DNA of 64,000 bases from Lewinella sp041392765 (lineage in GTDB: Bacteria; Bacteroidota; Bacteroidia; Chitinophagales; Saprospiraceae). Positions 16,294 to 25,217 of the stretch are shown one piece after another. Where the stretch lies: contig JAWKLL010000030.1 in assembly GCA_041392765.1 (NCBI GenBank), positions 1 through 64,000 on the forward strand. Direction: 5' to 3'. Position numbers and translations under genes: made by a program. How positions within the stretch are numbered: the stretch's first letter is position 1; every line of letters begins with the position of its first letter. The notes below the pieces were generated by a model that searched no databases, was not told the DNA's origin, and saw only the letters and a program-made list of their open reading frames with translations.

Positions 16294-17166
16294 ATGACAA
16301 CCGAAGCAATAAGCCCCGAACTAGCGGCACAGATACAGGATTTCATTGAACGTGCCTTGGCGGAAGATGTGGGCGGCCGCGACCATACTTCCCAAGCCTG
16401 TATTCCGGCAGATGACCGCAGTACCGCACGTTTGTTAGTAAAAGACCCGGGCATATTAGCGGGTGTCGCCATAGCAGAACGTGTTTTCAAGCACGTTGAC
16501 CCTACGTCCACGATGAAGATATATCTGCGAGATGGCCAATACATGAGCTATGGCGAAATCGCCTTCGAGGTCAGTTGCAACACCCGCGCACTGCTGATGG
16601 CCGAACGGGTCGTGCTGAATACCATGCAACGCATGAGCGGCATTGCGACCCTCAGCAATCGGTTCAAATTTGAAATCGAAGATTTGCCCGTCAAAATACT
16701 GGATACCCGCAAGACAACGCCCAATCTTCGTTTTATCGAAAAATGGGCCGTTCGTTTGGGTGGCTGCCATAATTATCGCGATGGTCTGTATGACCGCATC
16801 ATGATTAAGGATAACCACATCGACGCTTGCGGCAGTATAGAAGGAGCGATAGAACAAGTCCACGCTTATTTGAAGAAAAATAACTTGGATTTACCTATCA
16901 CTATTGAGGTGCGCAACTTGGTAGAACTGTACGAGGTGCTAACCGTAGGTGGGGTGCATCGCATTATGCTGGATAATTTTGAACTGCCCATTATGGCGGA
17001 AGCCGTGGCCACCATCAACAACAAATACGAGACGGAGGCTTCTGGCGGGGTGAACATCCATACGGTACGCAAGATCGCCCAGACGGGTGTCAACTACATT
17101 TCCGTAGGTGCATTGACCCACTCCGCTTCCAGCTTGGATTTGAGCTTGAAAATCGTCAAAGACTGA
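16294..17166 (+). CDS. nadC: nicotinate-nucleotide pyrophosphorylase (carboxylating)
   Basis: A 290-residue protein of normal length. It converts quinolinate and PRPP to nicotinate mononucleotide in de novo NAD synthesis. Visible motifs: ERALAEDVGGRDHTS at the N terminus, ERVVLNTMQRMSGIAT, KILDTRKTTPNLRFIEKWAV, GGCHNYRDGLYDRIMIKDNH, IEVRNL, IMLDNF and SGGVNIHTVRKIAQTGVNYISVGALTHS, all with the expected catalytic Arg, Lys and Asp positions. I chose the ATG at 16294 (MTTEAISPE) rather than the frame extension upstream because the family starts just before the first helix. A PD40 gene follows six bases after the stop, probably in the same transcript. Confidence 0.94.
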   Translation: MTTEAISPELAAQIQDFIERALAEDVGGRDHTSQACIPADDRSTARLLVKDPGILAGVAIAERVFKHVDPTSTMKIYLRDGQYMSYGEIAFEVSCNTRALLMAERVVLNTMQRMSGIATLSNRFKFEIEDLPVKILDTRKTTPNLRFIEKWAVRLGGCHNYRDGLYDRIMIKDNHIDACGSIEGAIEQVHAYLKKNNLDLPITIEVRNLVELYEVLTVGGVHRIMLDNFELPIMAEAVATINNKYETEASGGVNIHTVRKIAQTGVNYISVGALTHSASSLDLSLKIVKD

Positions 17167-17172
17167 TAGCGG

Positions 17173-19241
17173 ATGAGGTATTGGCTGCCGCTTGTTTGGA
17201 TGGTAATGACTACGTTCGCCCTACAGGCGCAACGCAAGGAGGACATCTTAGAGGAAGCGCGCACTTATATAGCTGCTGAGCACTACCGCGATGCCCTGCG
17301 TACCTTCGAGCGCTCCAAACAAGTACTCAAGACCGACACTGAGAGTCGATTCCTTCGGGCCGTGTGCTTGTATCAGGTAAACCAATTGGAGGAGGCTATT
17401 CAGCTTTTGGAAGCACTTGTCAAGGAAGAAAAAACACCTTGGCCGGAATGTTGGTGGTATATAGGTAGGATTTATCACGCTCGTCACCAATTTTCTGAGG
17501 CCGCTAGTCAATATAAACGCTACTTACTCACACTCGGTGGCGACCACCCCAACCGCGCTATGGTCATTGAAGCCATCAGGCGGTGCGACAACGGATTGCG
17601 GCTTCTACATCGACCCGCAGAGGTGGTAGTGGAAAATATGGGTAATGCTGTCAATACAGAAGGAGATGAGTTCGCGCCTGTATTAAGCCCCAATTATGCC
17701 ACTCGCTTGTACTTCACCGCCGCCAGGCAAGGGAATGTGGGTGGCCCCAGAAATCGGCAAATGATGCCCGATGAACAGTTCGGCCATTTCACGGGTGATA
17801 TGTTCGTGACGCGCCTACAAGGAGGCAAATGGCTTCCTGCCGAAGCTATGCACAGCACGTTGAACACCCCACAGCATGAACAGTTGATGGGGTTTTCCGC
17901 CAACGGCCAAGTGATGCTCTATTTTCAAGGATGGACAACGGAAAGTGGTGAAATTTTTGCTGATACTTTTCAGCAAGCGTCACAACGTGCACTCACCATC
18001 GCCCCGTTTTTATCACCGCTTTCGCCCCGGCAGGGAGATTTGTACGCCAGCCTATACAACGATACTTTACTGATTTTTGCCAGCCGTAGGCCGGGAGGGT
18101 TTGGCGGGTTAGACCTGTACCGAACCGCTTTGCGCAATGGTGCCTGATCGATGCCGGAAAATTTGGAGCCTGCCATCAATAGTGCGTATGACGAAACGAC
18201 TCCTTTCTGGCGCGGGATGGTCGAACCTTGTACTTTAGTACGAACGACAGCCGCATTTCAATAGGTGGATTGGATGTCGTACGCGCCATCTATTTGCCGG
18301 AAGCGGCCAGGTGGTCGGCTTTAGAAAACATGGGGCTTCCTGTCAATTCGGCTGGAGACGATGCTTTTTTTACCCTTTCTAAGGACGGTTTTACCGGATT
18401 TTTTTCCTCTTCCCGAAAAGATGCTTTCGGGGAGCGCGATGTTTATGTGGCTTATTTTACCCGTTACCGCAAAGAAATGGAATGGCCGGATGTGGCTTTT
18501 ACTCCTCCACAATCGGCAGTAACAACCCCGCCACAGGAAACGACACCAACGAAACCTAATGAAGCCCCCCCCTCCGGCGCTTGGTCGATATCGTTTCTAC
18601 AACCGCCTCCCATTATCCCTGCGGATGCTTGGCGAGCGGAGGTGTTGTCAGTTTTACAAAAACATCCTAATGACCATTTGGTACTCAGTTATTATTTACC
18701 TGCGGATGCGGGTGGCAAGGTAGGTACACGCCTGTATGATGCCTTGGTGTTATTGCAACCTATTAGTCAGCAATTCATCAATAGCGGGATAGCGCCCCAT
18801 CGGATATTTATGCGGGCATTGCCTTATGCAGGCCACCAGCATCAAGTGCAAGCTACTATTGCTCCTGCGGAGAACGCCAGCGAACGCTCGGGAGTACCCG
18901 TCGTGGGGTTGTCCTCGCCGGGTAGTCCATCATTGCCGGCCAACGAGTCGCTTTGCTACAAAATACAGATCGTATCGGTGCAAAAGGCATACACCAATGC
19001 CCAATTGGACAGCGAAAACGACGTGATGTTGGAAAAAGCAGCCCATCTGCCGTACTATCGCTACACACTAGGGGCTGCTCGTTCCTTTTCTGAGGCTGCC
19101 AAGTGGCAAAAGCAAGCCCAACGGAACGGTTTTTCGGGTGCTTACATCGTGCCTTATGTCTATGGGGAACGCCTTGAAAAAGAAAGGTTGCAACAGTTTG
19201 AAACCTTGTTCCCTGACTTGCGGAATTATTTGGGCAGGTGA
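17173..19241 (+). CDS. TPR/PD40 beta-propeller periplasmic protein, interrupted
   Basis: Two open parts (17173-18147 and 18228-19241) belong to one protein of about 690 residues. Signal peptide, TPR repeats (about 20-130), then WD40-like PD40 blades (EFAPVLSPNYATRLYFTAA, GFSANGQVMLYF, LLIFASRRPGGFGGLDLY, FFTLSKDGFTGFFSSSRK). The tail has OmpA-like and SPOR-like elements (CYKIQIVSVQ). Similar TPR-PD40-OmpA proteins include PorE of the type IX system. The break has two lesions: TGA at 18145 where the blade motif expects Trp (before SMPENLEPAINS), and one missing base near 18204 in PFLARDGRTLYFS. Either a pseudogene or sequence errors; the second is favoured by the pattern elsewhere. Confidence 0.75.
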
Positions 19242-19302
19242 TTTAATCGATATTTTAGCGTCGATCGTCTTTGTGCTGTGTAAGCATATCCTCAAAATTT
19301 CC

Positions 19303-19310
19303 TACATTTG
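19303..19310 (+). promoter_or_regulatory. -7 element for the methyltransferase gene
   Basis: TACATTTG fits TAnnTTTG, 28 bases before the ATG at 19339. No well-spaced -33 element was found. Confidence 0.4.
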
Positions 19311-19338
19311 AGCATCAACACGGAATCAGGGAAACAGT

Positions 19339-19893
19339 ATGAATAGGATCGCTTTTTTGAAAGAAGGGCTAAAAAACCTCAGAACCACAGGCACCGTCAC
19401 CCCCAGCTCTCGGTTTCTCTGTCAAGCCATGCTTAGGGAGGTTGACTTTGCCACATCTCGGGTTTTGGTGGAATTGGGTGCCGGCAATGGGGTCATCACT
19501 CGACACATACTGGATGCTATGGCACCTGATGCGCGGTTGTTGGTGTTTGAGGTGCAACCTAATTTTTGTGAACTCCTTCGGAAGATAGATGATGATCGTT
19601 TGGTGGTTATTGAAGACTCTGCGGAATACCTGCCTCAGTATCTCCAACAATATGGCTTTGAGAAGGCGAACCACATCATTTCCGCCATCCCCTTTGTCAT
19701 ATTACCGAAGGAACTGGCTACGCGGATTGTTGAAACCTGCCGCGACCATCTGCTGCCGGGTGGCTTTTTTGTGCAAATGCATTATTCTACTGTTTTGAAA
19801 CCTCTTTACAAAGGCATATTCAAAAGGGTACGCATCCGCTTCATGCCCCTCAATATACCGCCAGCTTTTGTATTTGTTTGTGCTGAAAAATAA
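19339..19893 (+). CDS. class I SAM-dependent methyltransferase (phospholipid N-methyltransferase-like)
   Basis: A 184-residue single-domain protein. SAM-binding motif I is VLVELGAGNGVITRHIL; the acidic residue after strand 2 is in LLVFEVQPNFCELL; motif IV is ISAIPFVILPKEL; and LLPGGFFVQMHYS is the post-motif strand. The opening (LKNLRTTGTVTPSSRFL) and IPF in place of NPPY point to the PmtA/rRNA-dimethylase-like group that includes phosphatidylethanolamine N-methyltransferases. Substrate is not proven. A small secreted-protein gene follows after 11 bases. Confidence 0.82.
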   Translation: MNRIAFLKEGLKNLRTTGTVTPSSRFLCQAMLREVDFATSRVLVELGAGNGVITRHILDAMAPDARLLVFEVQPNFCELLRKIDDDRLVVIEDSAEYLPQYLQQYGFEKANHIISAIPFVILPKELATRIVETCRDHLLPGGFFVQMHYSTVLKPLYKGIFKRVRIRFMPLNIPPAFVFVCAEK

Positions 19894-19904
19894 TATAAGA
19901 GCGT

Positions 19905-20285
19905 ATGAAAAATGCTGTGTTTCTTGTTGTAGGACTAACTGCACTAACGGGTTATGCCCACAGCCAATCCACTGCTGCTGATTTTCAAATAGAAGTGGTG
20001 GTGAAAGATGAGATGGTTTCCCTGACCTGCGAACAAGGTTGTGCTTGGCAGGAAATGACCTTCACATTGGGGCTTTATCGCCAGCAAGGCGTAGATGCTT
20101 ACGGAATGACCAAGGGAAAAGAGGAAACCGCAACAAGTGATTCCCCTTTTCATTTTGCACTCAGAAGAGAAAACGGGCAACTTGTGTTCGATAATCTGAA
20201 GGGGGCTGCTTGGGTGTCCTTACAGGCGGGATGTAATAAGCATTGCCGTTTGCACCTTGATTCGGAGGGAATTAAGAGCTATTGA
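19905..20285 (+). CDS. small secreted hypothetical protein
   Basis: A 126-residue protein with a signal peptide (cleavage likely after AHSQ). The mature part has four Cys in two pairs (LTCEQGCAW, QAGCNKHCRLH), suggesting disulfides or metal binding. I do not recognise the family. It is closely spaced after the methyltransferase and followed by repeats. Confidence 0.65.
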   Translation: MKNAVFLVVGLTALTGYAHSQSTAADFQIEVVVKDEMVSLTCEQGCAWQEMTFTLGLYRQQGVDAYGMTKGKEETATSDSPFHFALRRENGQLVFDNLKGAAWVSLQAGCNKHCRLHLDSEGIKSY

Positions 20286-20326
20286 TACGCCATAAAAGGA
20301 GACTATGTCATCTCATTAATATGGGG

Positions 20327-20430
20327 AAAAAATAGATTCAGAATTTTCATAGTCAAAGAAATCGGATAAAACGCTTTAAATGAACCGCTTATTCATCCGA
20401 TTGTCTTTGACAAATTCTGAACTTATTTTT
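20327..20430. mobile_element. inverted-repeat element C, copy 2 (uninterrupted)
   Basis: AAAAATAGATTCAGAATTTTC on the left pairs with GACAAATTCTGAACTTATTTTT on the right, and the centre reads CGGATAAAACGCTTTAA then GCTTATTCATCCG. About 100 bases. It is the empty version of the element at 9733-9979. Confidence 0.6.
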
Positions 20431-20469
20431 TTCTTATCCCTTAGTGTGAACGTAACTATTGATTGTTAG

Positions 20470-20650
20470 GTTCACAGACAGTAGGTGTGGAATATTTGGC
20501 TTTAGCGATCTCGGCAAAAGGCCGAGACAAGTTGTGGAGTAGTGGCCTGCTAAGGCCAGACGCGTCCCGATAGGGCGTGGCCGAGCGGTTAGCGAGCTAC
20601 GAAACGTAGCGCCCGTAGGGAGGCCCATCACATATTTGTCAAAGAAACAA
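20470..20650. mobile_element. inverted-repeat element B, copy 2
   Basis: Shares GCGATCTCGGCAAAAGGCCG, GACAAGTTGTGG, CGTCCCGATAGGGCGTGGCC and the right end TTTGTCAAAGAA with the complete copy at 47188-47388. The left terminal repeat is degenerate (GGTTCACAGACAG). Confidence 0.6.
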
Positions 20651-20670
20651 TCATCGAAAAACAATCCATC

Positions 20671-20985
20671 ATGTTAGGTAGAAAACTATTTCGCGTACCC
20701 AGCCATCAACAGTTTAATTACAAGCCCATGTATTACGACCCCCGCAAGGAGGAGTTGCAAGAACGGTTGGAGGCCATCAAGGAACTACAGCAGGAAGATA
20801 TGGAGGGTATGAAGGCGCGTATTGCCAGCGGTATGCGCAGTAGCCACGCCGCCGATGAACGCTACCGCAGCCAGCAAGTGATGCGCTCGAATCTCATACT
20901 GGTGGGGGTGATAATTATGCTGATTGTATTGGGCTACCTGCTATTAAATGTATATTTGCCGGAGCTAGACAAGTTTATGAAATAA
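20671..20985 (+). CDS. conserved small membrane protein upstream of mutL
   Basis: A 104-residue protein: a charged N-terminal half (YYDPRKEELQERLEAIKELQ, probably a coiled coil) and one C-terminal membrane helix (LILVGVIIMLIVLGYLLLNVY). Its stop directly abuts the mutL ATG, so the two are co-transcribed and probably coupled. Small proteins of this shape are common just upstream of mutL in Bacteroidota; function unknown. Confidence 0.75.
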   Translation: MLGRKLFRVPSHQQFNYKPMYYDPRKEELQERLEAIKELQQEDMEGMKARIASGMRSSHAADERYRSQQVMRSNLILVGVIIMLIVLGYLLLNVYLPELDKFMK

Positions 20986-22899
20986 ATGTCGGATATCATT
21001 CAGCTTTTACCGGATGCCATTGCCAACCAGATTGCGGCGGGTGAGGTGATCCAGCGGCCTGCTTCCGTGGTGAAGGAGGTGATGGAAAATGCCATTGATG
21101 CAGGTGCAGATAGTGTGCAACTCATCATCAAGGAGAGTGGGAAAAGTCTCATCCAGATTATTGATAATGGCTGCGGTATGTCGGAAACGGATGCGCGGAT
21201 GTGCTTCGAGCGCCATGCTACCAGCAAGCTGCGCAATGCCGATGACCTGAGCCACATTCGTACTATGGGGTTTAGGGGAGAAGCGATGGCTACGATTGCC
21301 GCCATTGCGCAAGTAGAACTCAAAACTCGGCGAGGGGTGGACGAATTGGGTACGCGCATCGTAATGGAAGGCTCGGATTTGAAAGTACAAGAGCCGTGCC
21401 AAAGCTCCGTGGGCACTTCGTTGTCGGTTAAAAACCTGTTTTTTAACGTACCGGCCCGACGCAATTTTTTGAAATCCAATTCGGTGGAGATGCGCCATAT
21501 TTTGGATGAATTCCAGCGCATCGCTTTAGCTCACCCTGATATTTTCTTTAGCCTGCACCAAAATGATTCAGAAACATACCATCTTCCCGCTGGCAATTTA
21601 CGCCAACGTGTGGTAGGCGTGTTTGGCAATAATTACAATCAGCGGTTGGTACCCGTTGACGAGGAAACAGACATCCTGTCTGTGTCAGGATTTATTGGTA
21701 AACCAGAGTTTGCTAAAAAAACGAGGGGCGAACAGTATTTTTTTGTCAATAGGCGGTTTATCAAAAGCGGCTACCTGCACCACGCTGTAATGACTGCTTT
21801 TGAGGAGCTGCTGCCTAAGGATGTACACCCCTTTTATGTGCTGTTCTTACAGATTGATCCATCGCGGATTGATGTGAACGTGCACCCCACCAAGCAAGAG
21901 ATCAAGTTCGACGACGAAAAGCTCGTTTACAATTACCTCAAAGTAGCCGTGCGTCATGCGTTGGGGCAGTTCAACGTTGCCCCCATGTTGGATTTTGAAC
22001 AGGAGGGCACCTTTGCAGCCGCCCGTATTCCCTCCCGTATGCATAGTTATCAGGAGCCGGAAACTATAGAGTCTGGTGCTACTGCCAAGCCCGCTTCGGG
22101 TCGTTCTGAAATAGCGGGCAGCGGAGAAGGGATGTCGTTTTCAACCACTAATCGGGAAAGGCACAACTTGGAGAACTGGCAAAAACTATATGAGGGGTTA
22201 GGAACAGATGAGGCATCCAAAGAGGTATCTTTTCCATTTGATGCTCCCGAAGAGGCGGAAGAAGAAACGGTCATCACCTTGGCTAGTAAAGCATCATCCG
22301 ATACACTGCTCCCCGATACAGGTTTCCGAGAGATAAAAGAACCCTACCAGTTGCACAATCGCTTTATCGTCAGTACCATCAAGTCTGGTTTTGTGCTGAT
22401 CGACCAGCAAGCAGCCCACGAACGTATCCTTTACGAACATTACTTGGGGCTATTGCGCGAGAAAAAGGCCGTGACCCAAGGGCAGTTGTTTGCACAAACT
22501 ATAGCGTTGCCGCCTTCGGATGCGGTGTTGCTTATGGATATGCTACCTCAATTGAACGCACTAGGGTTTGATATCGCACCTTTCGGTAAAAACGCATTCG
22601 TCATCAACGGGCTGCCCGCTGAAATAGCGGGTAAACAAAGCGAAGAAGCCGTCATCGACCAATTACTTAGCCAGTATAAGGCCGAGGTAGAGGTGAATAT
22701 CGGAATCAACGAACGCATCGCCCGTGCGATGGCTAAGAGTGCTGCCATCAAGAAAGGCCAGCCGTTGGTAGTGCCTGAAATGCAACGCATTATCAATGAG
22801 TTATTTGCTTGTGAGCAACCCTTGCGCACCCCTTCGGGCAGGGCTTGTTTTCTGACTTACTCCTTGGAAGATTTGGAAAAACAGTTTAGGAACGAATAG
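20986..22899 (+). CDS. mutL: DNA mismatch repair protein MutL
   Basis: A 637-residue protein. The N-terminal GHKL ATPase is intact: IAAGEVIQRPASVVKEVMEN, IDNGCGM, RHATSKL, MGFRGEAMATI. The middle has YFFVNRRF and VDVNVHPTKQEIKF-like DVNVHPTKQEIKF. The C-terminal dimerisation domain has LIDQQAAHERILYE and GRACFLTYSLEDLEKQF. The endonuclease motif DQHAxxE appears as DQQAAHE, and the downstream CPHGRP-type motif is replaced by TPSGRA, so the nicking activity may be altered or absent. MutL couples MutS mismatch recognition to strand removal. The gene is unbroken. Confidence 0.95.
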   Translation: MSDIIQLLPDAIANQIAAGEVIQRPASVVKEVMENAIDAGADSVQLIIKESGKSLIQIIDNGCGMSETDARMCFERHATSKLRNADDLSHIRTMGFRGEAMATIAAIAQVELKTRRGVDELGTRIVMEGSDLKVQEPCQSSVGTSLSVKNLFFNVPARRNFLKSNSVEMRHILDEFQRIALAHPDIFFSLHQNDSETYHLPAGNLRQRVVGVFGNNYNQRLVPVDEETDILSVSGFIGKPEFAKKTRGEQYFFVNRRFIKSGYLHHAVMTAFEELLPKDVHPFYVLFLQIDPSRIDVNVHPTKQEIKFDDEKLVYNYLKVAVRHALGQFNVAPMLDFEQEGTFAAARIPSRMHSYQEPETIESGATAKPASGRSEIAGSGEGMSFSTTNRERHNLENWQKLYEGLGTDEASKEVSFPFDAPEEAEEETVITLASKASSDTLLPDTGFREIKEPYQLHNRFIVSTIKSGFVLIDQQAAHERILYEHYLGLLREKKAVTQGQLFAQTIALPPSDAVLLMDMLPQLNALGFDIAPFGKNAFVINGLPAEIAGKQSEEAVIDQLLSQYKAEVEVNIGINERIARAMAKSAAIKKGQPLVVPEMQRIINELFACEQPLRTPSGRACFLTYSLEDLEKQFRNE

Positions 22900-22946
22900 T
22901 CTTCTTGGCTGTTGTATTTTTATATCTTGACCCAACCCGTAATAGC

Positions 22947-23729
22947 ATGCCTTGGAACGAACCTCATTCCTTATTGTACTACTTATTGCTACTGGCACTA
23001 GGGGCGGGTGTGGCCGGAAGCTTAGGGATTGGTAGTCTGTATTTCCTGAAGCGGACAGGCATCAAACGCGCTAATTTTTTCTACGGCCTACTCCTGATTT
23101 CCATTGGCCTCACGCTCCTGCATAACATCTTTTACATCACAGGATTTTACGATTTTTATCCACAATACAAGTTTTTCCCAATTTACTTTACACTAGCATT
23201 TCCTGTGTTGTTGTTTTTTCACGTCAAGCTGAGCCTTTACCCGCAGTATCGCATTCGCCTGTCCGATGTCAAGCATTTTCTACTGCCTGTTTTACAATGG
23301 TTGTTTTTTTGGCAGGTATTTTTCACTGTGCCGTCTGAGAAGCTACATGCGGGTCGTTACTTTTACAACCCTTTCTACGGGGGCTTGGAGCAAGCTATTT
23401 ATTTGGTGGCCTTCTTTGCGTATTTGTATTTTGCCTATCGGTACGTCTATCAACGCCGAAGTAAGAGGCTAACCATCACAGAGGGGCGCAAAGTATGGTA
23501 TTTAAGCAAGTTGCTCAAAGGGCTGTTTGTATTGTTTGGTATCCACACCGCCTTTGTGCTGGCCGATTTTTTTTGCTACGAGTTCCTGTTTATCAACTTG
23601 CGAGCCGTAAAAATATACGCTGGACTAGGGGCACTTTCTTTCGCCGCCTTGGTCTATTTTCTCAGTGTATATGGCTTTCAAGTACTTTTTTGGGGGCGCA
23701 AAAGGTTTGGGAATCAGCAAAAGTGGTAA
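22947..23729 (+). CDS. polytopic membrane protein (sensor-type membrane domain)
   Basis: A 260-residue protein with about seven or eight hydrophobic segments. The order LLYYLLLLALGAGVAG, GLLLISIGLTLLHNIFYI, FPIYFTLAFPVLLFFHVKLSLYP and basic loops (YVYQRRSKRL) resembles the membrane half of Bacteroidota sensor proteins that carry a C-terminal AraC or LytTR DNA-binding domain. Here no such domain follows; the protein ends at FGNQQKW. The ATG at 22947 was preferred because upstream codons run into the mutL stop. Function unknown. Confidence 0.65.
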   Translation: MPWNEPHSLLYYLLLLALGAGVAGSLGIGSLYFLKRTGIKRANFFYGLLLISIGLTLLHNIFYITGFYDFYPQYKFFPIYFTLAFPVLLFFHVKLSLYPQYRIRLSDVKHFLLPVLQWLFFWQVFFTVPSEKLHAGRYFYNPFYGGLEQAIYLVAFFAYLYFAYRYVYQRRSKRLTITEGRKVWYLSKLLKGLFVLFGIHTAFVLADFFCYEFLFINLRAVKIYAGLGALSFAALVYFLSVYGFQVLFWGRKRFGNQQKW

Positions 23730-23743
23730 CCCTTTAGTCTTTA

Positions 23744-23794
23744 ATTATCGGACAATTTTGAGTTGGCGAAATTAAACTTCGAGTTGTCTAATAA
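23744..23794. repeat. TTATCGGACAA inverted repeat, copy 2
   Basis: TTATCGGACAA at 23744-23754 pairs with TTGTCTAATAA at 23784-23794 (two mismatches). It is related to the perfect hairpin at 1695-1720. It lies between two convergent genes and may help terminate transcription, though no T-run is present. Confidence 0.4.
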
Positions 23795-23804
23795 CTACGG
23801 TTCT

Positions 23805-24251
23805 TTAGAAATTAACCAATTCCATATCAAATACCAATACGGAGTTGGCAGGAATAGATCCGACTCGCCGGCTGCCATACCCCAGGCTGGAAGGAACGAT
23901 GAGCACACCTTTGCCCCCTCTACCGAATTTGGGAATGCCGATTTGCCACCCAGCTATCAGATTAGAAAGCGGGAAGGTGGCTGTATTACCATTGGTCGTT
24001 TCATCGAAAACAGTGCCATTCGTCAGGTAGCCTTTGTATTTGACGGTGACGCTATTGGCTAAGGTAGGTTTTTGTTGCCCCCCGGGGACATCTATGATAT
24101 AGAAAAGGCCGGAAGGGTCTTCTTCGGCAGTAAGGTTATTGGCCTCTAAGTAGCTAAGGATGATGTCGCGGTCGATTGTTGCTTGGTCTTCCTTTTTACA
24201 AGCACCCACAGTCAGTACAGCAAAAGCTAATAATAGATACAAGGTTTTCAT
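23805..24251 (-). CDS. FKBP-type peptidyl-prolyl isomerase lipoprotein
   Basis: A 148-residue lipoprotein with lipobox LTVGACKK. The FKBP domain is complete: VTVKYKGYLTNGTVFDET, FPLSNLIAGWQIGIPKFGRGGKGVLIVPSSLGYGSR and SIPANSVLVFDMELVNF. It should assist folding of exported proteins at the membrane. The ATG at 24251 (MKTLYLL) puts the signal peptide at the N terminus; the frame extends further upstream without sense. Confidence 0.9.
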   Translation of the reverse strand: MKTLYLLLAFAVLTVGACKKEDQATIDRDIILSYLEANNLTAEEDPSGLFYIIDVPGGQQKPTLANSVTVKYKGYLTNGTVFDETTNGNTATFPLSNLIAGWQIGIPKFGRGGKGVLIVPSSLGYGSRRVGSIPANSVLVFDMELVNF

Positions 24252-24312
24252 AGCAGTGGTTTTTTGCATCAGCAAAGAAAGCATTTTAATTACAATTTGA
24301 CAAGTCTAGCGT

Positions 24313-25185
24313 TCACTGAAAACCTAGGGCAACGGGCGTTATTTGAACTCCTGTTGCTTCCCATTGTAGGTGTACTTGCATACCTGATTGCCAGCCCGTA
24401 GTGGAATGGGTAGGTACTTGTATAATGCCATCACCAATTTGGACAACCCACCAAACAACGTCGTTTTCTTTTTTACAGGAAAGAAGTGTACCCGTAGTTG
24501 TACCAGGGATTTGGCCATTGAAAATAGCATTCGGACTACCTTCCTGCACGATGCGTCCCTGCTCCAATACCAATACCTTGTCAGCTAGCGTAGCCATTTC
24601 TTGTACATCGTGGCTCACAAGGAGGGTAGTGAGGCGATATTCCCGATGCGCTAAAAGTAGGTATTTTTGAAGCTTTTTCCGCATGGTAATATCTAATGCC
24701 GACAGGGGTTCATCCAACAGTAGTACACGGGGCTGTTGTGCTAATGCCCGCGCTAGTGCTACTCGCTGCTGCTGCCCTCCGGAAAGAGTAGAAGGGAAAC
24801 GTTGTTGCAAATCACCCAGCTCCATCAATGCAAGTAAGTGATCGATGATCGAGGTCGAATGACCTTTTTTTAAAGCAAAAAGCAGGTTGTCCCTGACGGT
24901 CATATTGGGAAATAAAGCATAATCTTGAAAGATAACACTGATCTGCCGTTCACCGGGGGGTAAGTATTTGTTTTGGGTAGTATCGGTCCATACCGTGCCA
25001 TCAAAAGAGATACGACCCACATCGGGGCGCATCAGTCCTGCCACCATGCGTAGCAGTGATGTTTTACCAGCTCCCGACACCCCGAATAGGCCTGTTAGTT
25101 GGAATGGTTCAATTTGTGTTTGAACATCCAAGCAGAGGTCGCCTTGAGGGGCGTGTAGTTTTTTTTGGAGTTGTATCTCCAGCAT
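24313..25185 (-). CDS. ABC transporter ATPase, ModC-like
   Basis: A 290-residue ATPase. Walker A GVSGAGKTSLLR, Q-loop VIFQDYALFPNMTV, signature LSGGQQQRVALARALA, Walker B VLLLDEPLSALD and switch His in LLVSHDVQEMA are all intact. A C-terminal regulatory extension of about 65 residues resembles a MOP-like domain, as in molybdate ModC. No ModA or ModB gene is adjacent, so the partner permease is elsewhere and the substrate is inferred. I chose MLEIQLQKK at 25185. It follows the E1 gene by 32 bases and is probably in the same transcript. Confidence 0.8.
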   Translation of the reverse strand: MLEIQLQKKLHAPQGDLCLDVQTQIEPFQLTGLFGVSGAGKTSLLRMVAGLMRPDVGRISFDGTVWTDTTQNKYLPPGERQISVIFQDYALFPNMTVRDNLLFALKKGHSTSIIDHLLALMELGDLQQRFPSTLSGGQQQRVALARALAQQPRVLLLDEPLSALDITMRKKLQKYLLLAHREYRLTTLLVSHDVQEMATLADKVLVLEQGRIVQEGSPNAIFNGQIPGTTTGTLLSCKKENDVVWWVVQIGDGIIQVPTHSTTGWQSGMQVHLQWEATGVQITPVALGFQ

Positions 25186-25217
25186 ATTGCAAATTGATAG
25201 GTATGGATTGCTCTTTG

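Larger units (their letters stand above)
20286..20670. other. spacer made of repeat elements C and B
   Basis: Element C copy 2 (20327-20430) and element B copy 2 (about 20470-20650) fill most of this gap. No gene seen. Confidence 0.65.
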
